DNA of 64,000 bases from Sporothrix humicola (taxonomy: Eukaryota > Ascomycota > Sordariomycetes > Ophiostomatales > Ophiostomataceae): the NCBI GenBank assembly GCA_021396245.1, contig WNYE01000081.1:1-64000 (forward strand). The letters run 5' to 3'. The translations under genes and the position numbers were made by a program. A model generated the notes under the pieces. The model made no database searches, had not been told where the DNA came from, and saw nothing but the letters and a program-made list of their open reading frames with translations. Positions within the stretch are counted from its first letter, which is position 1, and every line of letters begins with the position of its first letter. Below are positions 29,095 through 40,044 of this stretch, in pieces.

Positions 29095-30984
29095 TCAACG
29101 TCCCCCCATTGGATCCACAAACTTGTCAATGTCAACGCGGTGGAAGTAGGACACGTGCCCAAAGCCGATCCAGTGCATGGCCAGCTTGTTGGGCGAGATT
29201 AGCAAGAGTCGCGCGTCGATGAAGCGGTCGTTGCGGAAGCCGGTGCCGGCGACGTGGCCCATGCTGCGGACGGCGCGGACGCCCGGGAACAACGAATCGT
29301 TTTCGCTCAGGACCATATCGAGGCCCGTGACATCCAGGTCCGGGGCGACAAACGACTTTTCGCCGCGGGGGACGTTTGGGTCGCCGGTCAGCTTGATGGC
29401 CTCGAGGCGGCCGCGGTAGATGCGGCGGTCGTGGAGACGCTGGGCGTACGCGTCGTCGGTCTCGCCATCACGCTTGGGGATCGACGAAGGATCAAACGGC
29501 TCGGGGTCGTCGGGCTGGTGCACCAGCAAAAACTCGCAGCCGTGGGTGCTGTAGTCACCGACCCAGATACCCCGAAAAATCTTGTCATCGGTGGGTGTGT
29601 AGTAGTAGGGGTCGATTGTGGCGTAGGTCTCGAGAGTGTCAAATGTCATGGGCGTAAAGGGCGAGTTGCCCATACCAAGATCCATCCATGTGCGCGTGTG
29701 GAATGCGCGGTCAGATATCTCGGACCGCAGCCGTGGCCGTCCAATCTCGCCGCGCGGGTAATGGTTCGCACTGATGCCGGTGCCGCGGACGCGGTGTTGG
29801 GACGGGATGGCCGGTGGAGGCCAGACTGTGTAGAGCGGGAAGGGCAAGGGGGAGGCTGGTGGAGACGGTCGGCCAGGCAAACGGATGTCGGGGAAGCCCG
29901 CTTCGGGCGCAGCACCATACGCAGCCCCGTTTGTCGTTTCGTCGTTGTTGTCATCTTCCTCGTCGTTCTCCTCGTTGGCCCATGCTCCCACTGCAGTACT
30001 CGCACCTGCTGCACCCCCCGCGGTCTGCCCTCTCGGAGTGAATGTCGACCCACCCCGCGCCGCATTTGACCGCAAAGGCCGCGCATACACAAACTGCCGT
30101 CGCAGCTGGCTGTTTGTGACAAAACTGCTGCTGCTAGCACTGGCGCTGCTCGGCCCCACACTCTCGAGGACGGCCACGGGCCCGTCATCGACGTCGTCCA
30201 GCCGCTCGTGGCCAATGGTGCCGCCCTCAATGTGCTCGTGCGTCAACAGGACATTATCGCCGTCGGTGGCCATGAACACGGGCCGGATGCGCGGGCAGAT
30301 GGGGGCGTCGGCATCGACATGATCCCTGGAGATGTCGTCGTCGTCGGCCAAACCCTCTCTGTCGCTCCTTTTCCGCGTGTACTGGCTAAATGAGAGTGGC
30401 GCCGGCGGGCGGTACATTGTAATCTTTGGGCCGCTCGGCGGCGTTGTCTCCTTGGCTTCCTCCTCGTCGTTACTTGGAGGCGGACGCGCCTCCAGCTTGA
30501 TCACCGGCTGGTCCGCCCACAGCGACACTTGCGGCGCAAACGTGTCCACGACGACGTTGGGCATGGTCGGCCAGTCGATCTGGCGCGATGCCGTCGAGAC
30601 GGCCAGCACGCGGTAGGCCTCAATGACGGCCCGCCGCGGATCGTACCGCGCGACCAGCATCTTGCCCACCATGTCGTGGCCGCAGATCCAGAGCTTGTAT
30701 TTGGGCAGGAACCAGCGGGCTTCGTGGGCGACATACAAGTGGTAGTACGAAGGAACGTGTCGAGGCAAAGGTACAGCGGAGCCGGGCGTCAAGTGCTTGT
30801 GCACGACTTCTGGGAGATTCTCCTGGATAAAGGGAATCCAGAACCGATCGGCCATGGCGTGGACCCTGAGTGTCTTGCTGGCCTGGGCAACGCGCGCCAA
30901 ATCCCGAGGACCCAGGTGCTCCAGAATGGCATCGACGAGCTCGCCGGGGAGTGGGAAGGAGTCGTGGGAGGTAGGCGTCGTCAT
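29095..30984 (-). CDS. F-box protein, FBXO31-like
   Basis: 629 residues, single exon. The F-box is at residues 10-50 (FPLPGELVDAILEHLGPRDLARVAQASKTLRVHA, with FWIPFIQ after it). The C-terminal third matches the domain of mammalian FBXO31: IFRGIWVGDYSTHGCEFLLV, LEAIKLTGDPNVPRGEKSF and VRSMGHVAGTGFRNDRFIDA, then a closing HWIGFGHVSYFHRVD. FBXO31 is an SCF substrate receptor that recognises C-terminal degrons and targets cyclin D1 in animals. The middle (about 170-400) is an acidic, Ala/Ser-rich, probably disordered linker. The start at 30984 places Met just before the F-box; the frame is open to 31056. Function as an SCF receptor is well founded; the fungal target is unknown. It sits next to, but is not part of, the F-box/LRR paralog set. 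Confidence 0.85.
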   Translation of the reverse strand: MTTPTSHDSFPLPGELVDAILEHLGPRDLARVAQASKTLRVHAMADRFWIPFIQENLPEVVHKHLTPGSAVPLPRHVPSYYHLYVAHEARWFLPKYKLWICGHDMVGKMLVARYDPRRAVIEAYRVLAVSTASRQIDWPTMPNVVVDTFAPQVSLWADQPVIKLEARPPPSNDEEEAKETTPPSGPKITMYRPPAPLSFSQYTRKRSDREGLADDDDISRDHVDADAPICPRIRPVFMATDGDNVLLTHEHIEGGTIGHERLDDVDDGPVAVLESVGPSSASASSSSFVTNSQLRRQFVYARPLRSNAARGGSTFTPRGQTAGGAAGASTAVGAWANEENDEEDDNNDETTNGAAYGAAPEAGFPDIRLPGRPSPPASPLPFPLYTVWPPPAIPSQHRVRGTGISANHYPRGEIGRPRLRSEISDRAFHTRTWMDLGMGNSPFTPMTFDTLETYATIDPYYYTPTDDKIFRGIWVGDYSTHGCEFLLVHQPDDPEPFDPSSIPKRDGETDDAYAQRLHDRRIYRGRLEAIKLTGDPNVPRGEKSFVAPDLDVTGLDMVLSENDSLFPGVRAVRSMGHVAGTGFRNDRFIDARLLLISPNKLAMHWIGFGHVSYFHRVDIDKFVDPMGGR

Positions 30985-31759
30985 TTTGTCGTAGAGAAGG
31001 AGAGGAGGGAAAGGGGGTCGGAAGACCGGTAGGTCGAAGTTTGAGTGGCCAAGCACGTGCTAATCGTCGAGAGCTTGCGATCGTGTAATGGGGCTCGTAG
31101 GTGTGAGTTTGGGTGTGTTAGGAGGTATCGCAAGCTCGGCGTAGGTCGTCGTCGAAGAATTGGCGCGGTGCTCTTCAGACACAAGAAGGTCGAGCTGCGT
31201 TGCAGTTTGGAAGGAAGACGAGATGTCGTGACATCAAAAGGTGGGGACCGAACGGGGTGTTTTGGGATTCGTTCCGGCGGGCAGAGCTCCCCTCCTCAAT
31301 GTCTTACAGAAGCTTTACAGTGTAATCTTAGTGGCAAAGGCGGGGTGGGGGCGGAATCTTCCAGGGGACGCCAGTGGTCTGTTCTGGTCCCCGGAGCTGC
31401 TTAACACCGTGTTTCTCTGTAAGAGGGTGCTGATAACAGAAAGTGTTGTTAACATTAACACAACAACGCACCATGACAACATTTTGAATCTACATGACAA
31501 TTAACGTTGGTGAAGTTTTTTTTTTTTTTTTTTAATATTTTGGGTAGGTAGACAGCGCTGCTTATTTATTTTAGAATGAATCACGAACTTCGCCATTTTT
31601 TTAGCATATTTTTATTTTTAAACGCGAATGCAGAGGGTTCATTTCAATTTTCGTTTTAAATAATAACTTGCCGGGCATTGAAAAACATGCAAAAAAGCAA
31701 CATTAATATACAAGATAGAAAGTGCCCGGGAGTAACACACAAGATTTGAACAGTCAGTT
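30985..31759. other. Intergenic between the FBXO31-like gene and paralog 1
   Basis: 775 bases: promoter of the FBXO31-like gene on its left, then an 18-base T run at 31516-31533 and AT-rich DNA leading to the 3' end of paralog 1. No gene is seen. Confidence 0.4.
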
Positions 31760-33511
31760 TCAACTTTCCGCTGACGACTTATTCAACAAACATGAGAGGC
31801 TATCCGCTGTGTAAATCAGGTCATCGTCAGGCGCCGCATCGGCGAGCAAGTCAGAAAACAATGCAGACAGTTTGATTTTGCGGCCGCCGAGAACACACTC
31901 AGTAGAGTCAATATTCTGCGAGTGCATAGGATGTGGTAGAATGCCGATGTCCTTCAGATAAGGAAACCGCCCGTTGCGGATGGCGGCCAACAGCGAGCGG
32001 GCCAGGCACTCACGCTGGAGCCAGAACCGGGAGAGAGTTGTGTACTGGGGGCTACCGTCAACACAACTGTTGGTATCGTGGATGGACGTGTCGTGTAGAG
32101 CATGCGTGACTTGGAGCGACTCCAGGTAGGGCGGCAGACAGGCCACAATGTGTTCGGCAGCCGTGCAGGTGGACTTGTTTATGTTGTTGCTATCGTCGTC
32201 GATTTTATCAGGGGCCCGCCAGTCGAGTAGGTCAATGCTGATGGTAAAATGCCGGAGGGCGACAAAGTTTTTGAGTAGAAGGGTGGATGATGTACCGAAC
32301 CGGCTGGTGGCTGAACAGTCCTCGTAGCCATCGTCGTCGTCGGTGTCAGTGTGTTGAATTTCAAGGGAGGGCCGGTTCCTGGAGCGGTTGCTGGGTGGGT
32401 ACGAATAGTCGACGGTGCGGCGGACGTCGAGATGGGTGAGGGACGTGGCCTGCCACGGCTGGAGAGCGACGAGGACATCGTGCAAGGTGGCAAGGGAAAG
32501 ATATGGCAGTTGGCCGCTGGGGGATGGAAAGAGTGATGGTGAAAGCTGCTTGTGAGAGGTGCTGAATGAAGGCCGGCACGTCTGGCGCGCCAGTGGGACT
32601 GAGAAGCTGGTGAGCTGGGACCCAACAGCACCAAGCAGATTCTGGATGGATGTGGCGGTTAATAAACAGTAGCCGTTGATGTGGACAGTCGTGAGATGAG
32701 CCAAACGTGGGCGTGACCGTAGACACAAATCTTCGAGAGAGGACACCGGCTCCGACTCTGGCTTTGACTTTGACGACACAATGGTGTTGTAGCCCTCTAA
32801 ATGCAGCTCGGCAAGACTGGGTGCCGCGTGGAACAGGGCATTGTCCACGTCGAGAACACGGCTGCTATCGCTGTACGGGTTCCCGGCAAGTTTGATACAC
32901 TTTAGACGACGCAGACATAACCTGGAGAGACCCGACAGACTGAGACTGGCTTCTGGTTGAATCAAGCCGACCCCGTCAACGGAAGGCTCTAGTCGTTGTA
33001 ACAACGGTACGGCCGCCAGCAATATGAGGATGCACGTCGCCTTGTCGGACCACGCTGTTGAACGCGACACTTCGGCCGTGTCTTCGATGCCGTCCGAGTC
33101 GCCATTAAAGCTCATGTCCGCCACGCCGAGGGTGAGCTCCCGGACAAAGTGACCAAGTTTGTGTCTAGGTTCGGAGGCAAAGTTGTGCGGACAAACACTA
33201 CTGAGTACGGTCGTGCTGGCCACAAAGTGTACCATCGACCTGTCGTAGTTAGGATCCGTCGGCAGCGCCATCTCAAACAGTTTCTTGCGATGCAGCTCTT
33301 CAAAGGCCACCTGGCGCACGGCGGCTGAGCTGAGCGCATCGTCCTGGAGGCCCTGCAGGGTTTCAAAGGTGCTTAGTTTGTGCTCTTGTCCATCCTTCTT
33401 CATCAAGAACAGGTCCTCATGGGTGCCGCAGTCTTCGCCGACGTTTTTGAAAATCATGCGCAGGACCACGCCCGGGAGCGTATCCAGACGAGATCGAGAC
33501 TTGGGAAGCAT
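31760..33511 (-). CDS. F-box/LRR-like protein, cluster paralog 1
   Basis: 583 residues, single exon. It opens SRSRLDTLPGVVLRMIF, a short F-box-like helix pair. The blocks shared with the other four cluster members follow in order: FETLQGLQDDALSSAAVRQV, the LLAAVPLLQRLEP segment, NALFHAAPSLAELHLEGY, LTATSIQNLLGAVGSQL, TLHDVLVALQPW-ATSLTHLDVRR, SIDLLDWR, and near the end ECLARSLLAAIRNGRFPYLKDIGILP. The repeated L-x-x-L-x-L pattern suggests a leucine-rich-repeat solenoid. It is most similar by eye to the paralog at 49172. The Met at 33511 is chosen because the family motif starts six residues later. A TATTTAAA element lies at 33633-33640. A 17-base T tract is at 33562-33578. Likely an SCF substrate receptor; no target can be named. 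Confidence 0.7.
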   Translation of the reverse strand: MLPKSRSRLDTLPGVVLRMIFKNVGEDCGTHEDLFLMKKDGQEHKLSTFETLQGLQDDALSSAAVRQVAFEELHRKKLFEMALPTDPNYDRSMVHFVASTTVLSSVCPHNFASEPRHKLGHFVRELTLGVADMSFNGDSDGIEDTAEVSRSTAWSDKATCILILLAAVPLLQRLEPSVDGVGLIQPEASLSLSGLSRLCLRRLKCIKLAGNPYSDSSRVLDVDNALFHAAPSLAELHLEGYNTIVSSKSKPESEPVSSLEDLCLRSRPRLAHLTTVHINGYCLLTATSIQNLLGAVGSQLTSFSVPLARQTCRPSFSTSHKQLSPSLFPSPSGQLPYLSLATLHDVLVALQPWQATSLTHLDVRRTVDYSYPPSNRSRNRPSLEIQHTDTDDDDGYEDCSATSRFGTSSTLLLKNFVALRHFTISIDLLDWRAPDKIDDDSNNINKSTCTAAEHIVACLPPYLESLQVTHALHDTSIHDTNSCVDGSPQYTTLSRFWLQRECLARSLLAAIRNGRFPYLKDIGILPHPMHSQNIDSTECVLGGRKIKLSALFSDLLADAAPDDDLIYTADSLSCLLNKSSAES

Positions 33512-34268
33512 GGTGGAGATGGTGGTGGTCGGTTTGGTGTGATCTTGTGTATTCAGATGTATTTTTTTTTTTTTTTTTGATAATGGCATATTCTGAGGAA
33601 CACTGGAAATGTTCGAAAAGCACCCAAAACTGTTTAAATATGAGAACCAGGGACACAAATAGTAAAAGTAAAGACCTGGGACAGATGCATTAATATTGAA
33701 TAAGTCGACAAAGAATATTTCGCAGAAGAAAAAGCGTTCAAAGAGGTATCTCAAAGAATGGCCTTTCAAGGGTTAATTTTGGTTCAATTTTCCTCCCACT
33801 CTTTGACGTAGATTTCTGTTTGCATCGAAAAAAAAGCGTCGCAGAGAAAACAAAGGGAACCTTTTGTCCTTCAAAGATGTTCAGTTGGCGGCGAACAAGA
33901 TCTCTCATAATTCACTTTTATCCTTTGAATTGCGCGGTTTCAGCCGCACTGTTAATTTCTTTGCTCTGCCCCCTTTTTTTCTTTGTTTTGTTTCCATTGT
34001 TCTCTATCAGGGGCCATGCTCTTCAAAGCAGCTAAACCTGAGAGCAGCGTTCATTGTGTTTTGAGATCTGTTTGATTGAAATGCAGAGGAATTGAAGTGT
34101 ATATATGCGTATACTTTTCATTTTCAAAAAATTACCTGGATCGTAAAATCCAACAAGCAAATCCAACTCAACGACTAAACAACAACCATCAGCACAATAA
34201 AAACAACACGCATAGCAATAAAACCAGTTTTTCATTTCCAAATCAACAGGGCGACCACCAACACCAGT
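33512..34268. promoter_or_regulatory. Shared divergent promoter of paralogs 1 and 2
   Basis: 757 bases between two head-to-head cluster genes. TATA-like elements lie on both sides: TATTTAAA at 33640-33633 for the minus gene (about 122 bases from its ATG) and TATATAT at 34100-34106 for the plus gene (163 bases). The plus-strand leader is A/C-rich. Three GTTCA sites occur, near background. Confidence 0.55.
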
Positions 34269-36239
34269 ATGCCTCTCCGTCCCAAGTCCCGGCTGGACAT
34301 GCTCCCCGTGGGCGTGCTGCGCACCATCTTTGCGCAGGCATTCCAGAGCGTGGCGGAAGATGACATTCGCGAAGAGAATCGCATTCGGGAAGAAGGGAAG
34401 CAACGGTCAGTGCTTCGCAAAGAGCACGCCAAGCGCAAGACGCTGCTGGGCATGCACAACGACCCGCTCAACTCGGCGCTGGTGCGCAGTGTTGCCCTCG
34501 AGGAAATGCACCGCGATACGTGTCTCGAAGTGGAAGTGGCTGGCCAACAGAACTCCCGCAGCATCCGGCAGGTCATGGAAGCACGGACGGCCACGCTCCA
34601 GGCGGACCCGAGTCTGGGGCGGTGTGTCCAACGGCTGACGCTCGTCGACGGACAGAGGCTGACGGACGTTACGGGCGGCGTGGTTGACCCGCGGGAAAGG
34701 AAGCGGCAGCGAAGCAAGCACGAGCGGAAGCAGCACGATGAGCGCCTGGCACGGCTGGCCGAGATGTTTGAAAGCATGTCGACAAAGGCCGAGTGGAAGC
34801 ACATCGATTGGGGAGGCGTCTCCAGCACACCCTCCATCCCCTACCCCCGCTGCATATCCCGATCCGGAGAAGCACCAACCAAGCCGCAGCTATGGGCCGA
34901 GAAGACGGCCCGAATTCTGGACCTCCTGGAAACTATGCCCGGCCTCCAAGAACTGGCGTGGACGGCGCCTGAGCTGGCCCTTTTGCCAGCCGAGGCCGCC
35001 GGGGATGGGCTCCGGCTCCCGCGTCTACGGACGATGAGGATTCGCGAGAGCGTGGTCGATCTCTGTGCCCAAAGTGTGCTAAACATGGACAATGCGCTGT
35101 TCCACGCAGCGCCCGGCCTAACGGCGCTCTTCGTGAAGAAAGTCCGCCACATTCTGTCGACGGCAGAGCATAGACAAACGGGAAAGGAAAAAGAAAAGGT
35201 AAAGGCGCTGCCCAGTCTGACCACACTCCAGGTCGGCACCTACTCCTATCTGTCGGCTGCATCCATCGAGACGCTGTTCGGCGCCATCGGCCCCCAGCTC
35301 GCCAACGTCTCGGTCCAAGTACTGCGCCAGACATGCCTGCCGTCGGCCGATGATGACTTGGTCACCCCAGAATGCCAGCAAGAGCAGCGCGCCGCCTCAT
35401 TCTACGATGTGCTTGCCGCCCTCGAGCCGTGGAAGGCGTCGACCCTCCGCGTGCTCGACGTCCGCCGCGAATCGTACAGGACCACCGGCATTTACGACGA
35501 CCAATGGAACCACCTTATCGAGGACGCCGAGCGTCCCAAAGGCGACGGCCAGTCCTCGACGGCCCTGCTGGCCGGCTTTACCGCCCTCCGCCGCCTTATA
35601 GCCCCGATCGACCTGCTCGACTGGCGCACGGCCTACGACAACGACCCATCCGCCATCCGCCGCGCCGCCGACAGCATCGTCGCCAACCTGCCGCCCAACA
35701 TCGAGTACATCGAGATCCACGCCGCCCTGGGCGAGGAGCGCCTGTTCGAACAGTTTCAACACCCCCAAACATTCGTTGGCCGCGCGGCCCGGGACGGACA
35801 CCAAATCGAAGACCCTCCCGCCCATGTCTGGTGGCCCCGGCGGCAGGCGCTGGCCCGCTCGCTCATTGCCGCCACCCGCGCCGGCCGTTTCCCCAACCTG
35901 GGGCTGATCCGCCTGCTGCCGACCGAGGGGGACTGGGCAAAGTACACTGTGCCGGATAAGCGGGATGCGTGGGCTAAGCGTGGTAAAGTCATAGGAGCAG
36001 GGGTGTTCCGCCTGGTGTATCTCAGCGCGTTTTGTGCCCCTCAACTCGTCGTTGCCGACGCCGACAACGTTCCCATGGTCACCCCACCGCCCGGTCGCCG
36101 GCGATATGGTGTGGACATGAGCATGAGCAGGAACCGCGCGGGCATCCTAAGGCAACCCTGCCACAACCCCCACCTCGGCATGTTTCAATTCGACGCCACT
36201 GAACTCGACATGTTGCTTTTCAATAAGACTTCTGGCTGA
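34269..36239 (+). CDS. F-box/LRR-like protein, cluster paralog 2
   Basis: 656 residues, single exon. Opens KSRLDMLPVGVLRTIF (F-box-like), then LLGMHNDPLNSALVRSVALEEMH, TARILDLLETMPGLQEL, NMDNALFHAAPGLTALFV, LSAASIETLFGAIGPQLANV, SFYDVLAALEPWKASTLRVLDVRR, PIDLLDWRTAYDN, SIVANLPPNIEYIEIHAAL and WWPRRQALARSLIAATRAGRFPNLGLIRLLP. Two regions are particular to this copy: a charged, probably helical stretch after the F-box (about residues 30-60, Glu/Arg/Lys-rich) and a second one at 135-160 (RERKRQRSKHERKQHDERLA). The C-terminal 90 residues after RLLP do not resemble the other paralogs. The start has a good context. Likely an SCF adaptor by its F-box; unproven. Confidence 0.7.
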   Translation: MPLRPKSRLDMLPVGVLRTIFAQAFQSVAEDDIREENRIREEGKQRSVLRKEHAKRKTLLGMHNDPLNSALVRSVALEEMHRDTCLEVEVAGQQNSRSIRQVMEARTATLQADPSLGRCVQRLTLVDGQRLTDVTGGVVDPRERKRQRSKHERKQHDERLARLAEMFESMSTKAEWKHIDWGGVSSTPSIPYPRCISRSGEAPTKPQLWAEKTARILDLLETMPGLQELAWTAPELALLPAEAAGDGLRLPRLRTMRIRESVVDLCAQSVLNMDNALFHAAPGLTALFVKKVRHILSTAEHRQTGKEKEKVKALPSLTTLQVGTYSYLSAASIETLFGAIGPQLANVSVQVLRQTCLPSADDDLVTPECQQEQRAASFYDVLAALEPWKASTLRVLDVRRESYRTTGIYDDQWNHLIEDAERPKGDGQSSTALLAGFTALRRLIAPIDLLDWRTAYDNDPSAIRRAADSIVANLPPNIEYIEIHAALGEERLFEQFQHPQTFVGRAARDGHQIEDPPAHVWWPRRQALARSLIAATRAGRFPNLGLIRLLPTEGDWAKYTVPDKRDAWAKRGKVIGAGVFRLVYLSAFCAPQLVVADADNVPMVTPPPGRRRYGVDMSMSRNRAGILRQPCHNPHLGMFQFDATELDMLLFNKTSG

Positions 36240-37786
36240 AGCAGGCAGCGGCAGGGACGTGAGGTGTGTAAACCCTATGGGCTTTTGGTAATCTGGTGAG
36301 TTTTTTCTTCTTCTTTTTATGGTCTTGTGGTAATAATTTAAAAAAATCTTGAGATTTTCGTCTTTTAACGTCTTCCTGGTGCCGTTGTAAATGTGATGAC
36401 CACGAGATTGTGAGCATTGTTGCCATTATTTTACTCTCTTTACTACACTCAAACTCCTGAGTGTGAACGTTAAAGCCATCAAATATCGTCTTCGGCCCCG
36501 TTTGTTATTCTCAATATCGTCATTGATTCCTTGGGCAAGGTCCGCCGTCCGTCGATATCGTGGCCCACGTGCTCTTTTTTTCCATGATTTTTTGTCATAC
36601 ACGTAACCGCAACACTCGGCCTTGAACATCTCGGCCTTTCTTTCGTTTTTGCTTCCATCTTGGGCACGTTGCTTGGCTTGTTGTTCCTTTTCTTCTTTTT
36701 TCAATCTATTTTGCCCCCCACAGATGCTCCATTAGGAGTGCATGGAGGGAATGGAGCAAGAGCAATAACGCGCCGGCTAAATTCGCATCGACCACAACCA
36801 AGGCCAGCAAGGCCTTCCTTCAAAACAGCGCCTTCCACTATTGTCAACGGCATCCGTGGGCCGAAAATACAAAGGCTTGATATAGGTAAGTGGACTCGGT
36901 GCTATACGAGCCGTTCCGTGGGTAGGCAGGAAGTATGTGAGGAAATGCGAGGGTGCTTCAAGACAGTAAACATGATTTTCGTGATTGACGATTTCATGCT
37001 TATGATTGACCATATGATTTCCTCGCGGTCGCCCTCCCGGGACATGTGCTCCTTCAGTATCGCGGAATGACGAGAAACTGGCGTCGTTCTCAACCATGGA
37101 TGGCATACTTTATTTGGCGCATGCGACCGAATCCCGAGAACGGCGGTGGATGCCCCAGGTTTGTGATTGTAGATTGAAGACTGCAAATTGAAGACTGTAA
37201 ATTGCACTCCCTAAAGTAACGCAATATCGAGTCCGTCATTTTGGCAAAATGCAGCCTTCACGCGCCCCGGGACAGGATGCTGCGAGAAGACGAGAAGATT
37301 AGTACGGGATGCCAGAACGGTACGTGAGCAAGTAAAGAGAGTGCTCGCAAATTATGTAAAGTGATGACTGTGGAGACCATCAAAACAAAACAGCGCACTC
37401 TTGTCATTACCTTGCAGGCATCTGTAGTATTTGGCATGCGTTTGTAAATGACTACTCTCGGCGCCGTCACGAACAGATGCGCCCAGCACAGAAATGACAA
37501 CAAAATAAATTGCACAATGGATGGGACGGCAGATGTGCTTGGCGTGAGAAACCCGGGGAAGTCTGGGGAGGGAGGCAACGCCAGAAGTAGACGAACCAGA
37601 AGAATAAGAGGACGAAAAAAGAGAAAAGGCAGTAGACGAAGGAGAATAAATACATATATGATACCTTGCCCTCTTTCGATTTCGTTTTTGATTTTCATTT
37701 CTTGGCTTTCTCATCAGCATCTCTTTCTTCACTCTCATTCTTGTCCTCCTTTCCCATCCACCCTATCTTCACATCCCACACACAAA
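36240..37786. other. Intergenic and promoter of the AA9 gene
   Basis: 1.5 kb. AT-rich after paralog 2. A TATA-like CATATATGATA lies near 37652-37662, about 130 bases before the AA9 start, followed by a C/T-rich leader ending CACACACAAAATG. The frame of the AA9 gene is open upstream to 37448 but that part encodes a basic, low-complexity sequence before a clear signal peptide, so it is leader. No other gene is seen. Confidence 0.45.
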
Positions 37787-38563
37787 ATGCTGTCAACATC
37801 TGTCCTTGGGGCTGCTGCCCTGCTCGTCGGCTCGGCTGCTGCCCACGGCGCCGTCACCAGCTATGTCATGGCCGGCACAAACTACCCGGGCTACCAGGGC
37901 TTCTCGCCGGGCAACTCGCCCTCGGTCATCCAGCGCCAGTGGCCCGACTACAACCCTATCCTGTCGGCCGACTCGGCCAAGCTGCGCTGCAACGGAGGCA
38001 CCTCGGCCAAGCTCAGCGCGCCCGTCAACCCGGGCGACAAGGTCGCGGCCATCTGGGGCCAGTGGACACACAGCCAGGGCCCCATCCTGGTGTGGATGTA
38101 CAAGTGCGCCGGCGACTTTGCGTCGTGCGACGGCTCGGGCGCCGGCTGGTTCAAGATTGACGAGGCCGGCTTCCACGGCGACGGCGTCAAGGTTTTCCTG
38201 AACACGGAAACACCGTCCGGCTGGGACATTGCCAAGCTGGTCGGCGGCAACAAGAACTGGACGAGCACGATCCCCCCAGGCCTGGCCGCCGGCAACTACC
38301 TGATCCGGCACGAGCTGATCGCGCTGCACCAGGCCAACAACCCGCAGTTCTACGCCGAGTGCGCGCAGGTGGTTGTCGGCGGCTCCGGCACGGCTGTCCC
38401 CGACGCATCGTACAAGGCGGCCATCCCCGGCTACTGCAAGCAGACGGACCCCAACATCAAGGTGCCCATTGACGACCACTCGATCCCGCAGACGTACACG
38501 ATCCCCGGCCCGCCGGTGTTCAAGGGCACAGGCGCAAAGAAGGCCCGCGAGTTTGAGGCATGA
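37787..38563 (+). CDS. AA9 lytic polysaccharide monooxygenase, secreted
   Basis: 258 residues, single exon, no CBM1. Residues 1-19 are a signal peptide ending in SAAA, so cleavage exposes His20, the N-terminal copper ligand of the histidine brace. The second brace histidine is His95 in QWTHSQGPILVWMYKC. The axial tyrosine and its partners are in HQANNPQFYAECAQ (His181, Gln187, Tyr189), the classic AA9 block. Cys68 and Cys192 are placed for the conserved disulfide. The enzyme oxidatively cleaves cellulose or other beta-glucans outside the cell, using copper and an electron donor such as an AA8 cytochrome. Regioselectivity cannot be read by eye. A TATA-like element lies about 130 bases upstream. 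Confidence 0.93.
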   Translation: MLSTSVLGAAALLVGSAAAHGAVTSYVMAGTNYPGYQGFSPGNSPSVIQRQWPDYNPILSADSAKLRCNGGTSAKLSAPVNPGDKVAAIWGQWTHSQGPILVWMYKCAGDFASCDGSGAGWFKIDEAGFHGDGVKVFLNTETPSGWDIAKLVGGNKNWTSTIPPGLAAGNYLIRHELIALHQANNPQFYAECAQVVVGGSGTAVPDASYKAAIPGYCKQTDPNIKVPIDDHSIPQTYTIPGPPVFKGTGAKKAREFEA

Positions 38564-40044
38564 GCGAGGGGGGGAGGGTGAAAGTGTTTGAGTAGGATAT
38601 GTGGAAGGGCGAAGCCAACATTGCATAGCACGTTTACGGAGTAGATTATTCAATACAAACTCACGCATTCAACAAGAGACAATGAAGCACAAATTAAAAT
38701 AACTGACAGGCGCCTGTGACTCTCTCTCCTCCTTTCTCTGCCTCTCATGTTGTTCCGTCACACAAGCGGCTCGCTACCCGCCCCGACCCCCTCATTCCCT
38801 GTGCGACAAAACACTGCCTGTTGTGTGTGTATTTTTGTGTGATCACAGCTGTTGACGCTCTCGACTGAGACACTGTCGTACGGAAATTACGACTTTGTAA
38901 GAGAAAAAACAGTCGCTTCTTACGCACTCCAGCTGTGGTTTTTTTTCTCCTTCTCTTCTCAATGTATCCAAAACACATTCTGCAGACTGCAGATGAAAGG
39001 GTCTTTGTTTCTTTGTCGAGGACAGGGATACAGGAAGACGGAGTACAAGGATGCCAATCCACCTGTCGCTTGACGTCGTGCAGGGCAGCCACGAAGAATG
39101 AAGAAACGAAAACGTGCATAGCACGAGAGAAACACGAGTAGACGCCCACGCGAGGACGACAGGGACGAGGAGAATACAGACAAAGGTGTACACAGTACGA
39201 CGTTCAACTGTCACGACATCAAGGAGCCAGCCGCCGCCGGGCAGATGCAGGAACAGAGACAGAAAGACAAGGAAGACGTGATGGATAGAACACAAGAGGT
39301 GAGAGAACAACGAGCAGCATAATAAATTGTAACACGCACTTGAAAGGATGGACAAAAAGCTGGCCAGCACACCGGAAAATCCTTCCATCACGGCTGCCTA
39401 CAGACTGTGGGCTGTTAGGTGGCGCTGAATGTTGTAGTGTTGTGTTGCAATACTTCTTTGTCAATTCTTCCCTGCCATCTCCTCTTTCTAAAACATCTGA
39501 CTGCAGGAGTATGTACAAGCACGTACACTCACACATCTGCACATTTAGACAGGATATTCCTGGACAGGGCGAAACAGAAAAGGACATAAAAGACGTAAAG
39601 GGCCCAATGACCCAAAAATAAAACAAGCACAGAAACAAAACACACCTGCCAGCTCACGGACAATCTACAGACTGCGCACTGCTGAGACATTCCTACCGGC
39701 CGGCAGACAGAACCCCAGACCCGGGCGAGTCCACGTCCACATTCACACCCAGTCTAACTTCAGCTGACAGGCCGGCCTCTTGCTTAATTTTGGTCACATT
39801 TAATATTACGTTTCCCTCCTGTTCTAGCGAGAAGCCATTTCTCTTTGTTTACAACCTACGCCATCATATTTGCAAACCATGTCAATATCACTCTGACCAG
39901 CATGGTGGTGATTGTTGAAGAGAACCAAAAGTAAGCGACATTCAGCTTCCCCTGATCACTTTCCCGTCACTTTTCTAACCCTCAGTGCCGTCTAAAATAC
40001 CAGTGACCGTGACAGGCTCACCGTGTCGTGAGCGAGAACGGCAC
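38564..40044. other. Intergenic, with a probable 5' UTR intron of the next gene
   Basis: 1.5 kb without a recognised gene. Near the right end, GTAAGC at 39931 and TTCTAACCCTCAG ending at 39985 look like an intron of about 55 bases. Upstream ATGs do not join in frame to the next coding region (the one at 39902 would reach a stop four codons after the splice), so this is probably a leader intron. Confidence 0.45.

Noticed and set aside
37448..37786. 113-codon in-frame upstream extension of the AA9 gene
   Set aside because: It would bury the signal peptide and the N-terminal copper histidine, which must be free; the stretch is basic low complexity and a TATA-like element lies inside it.
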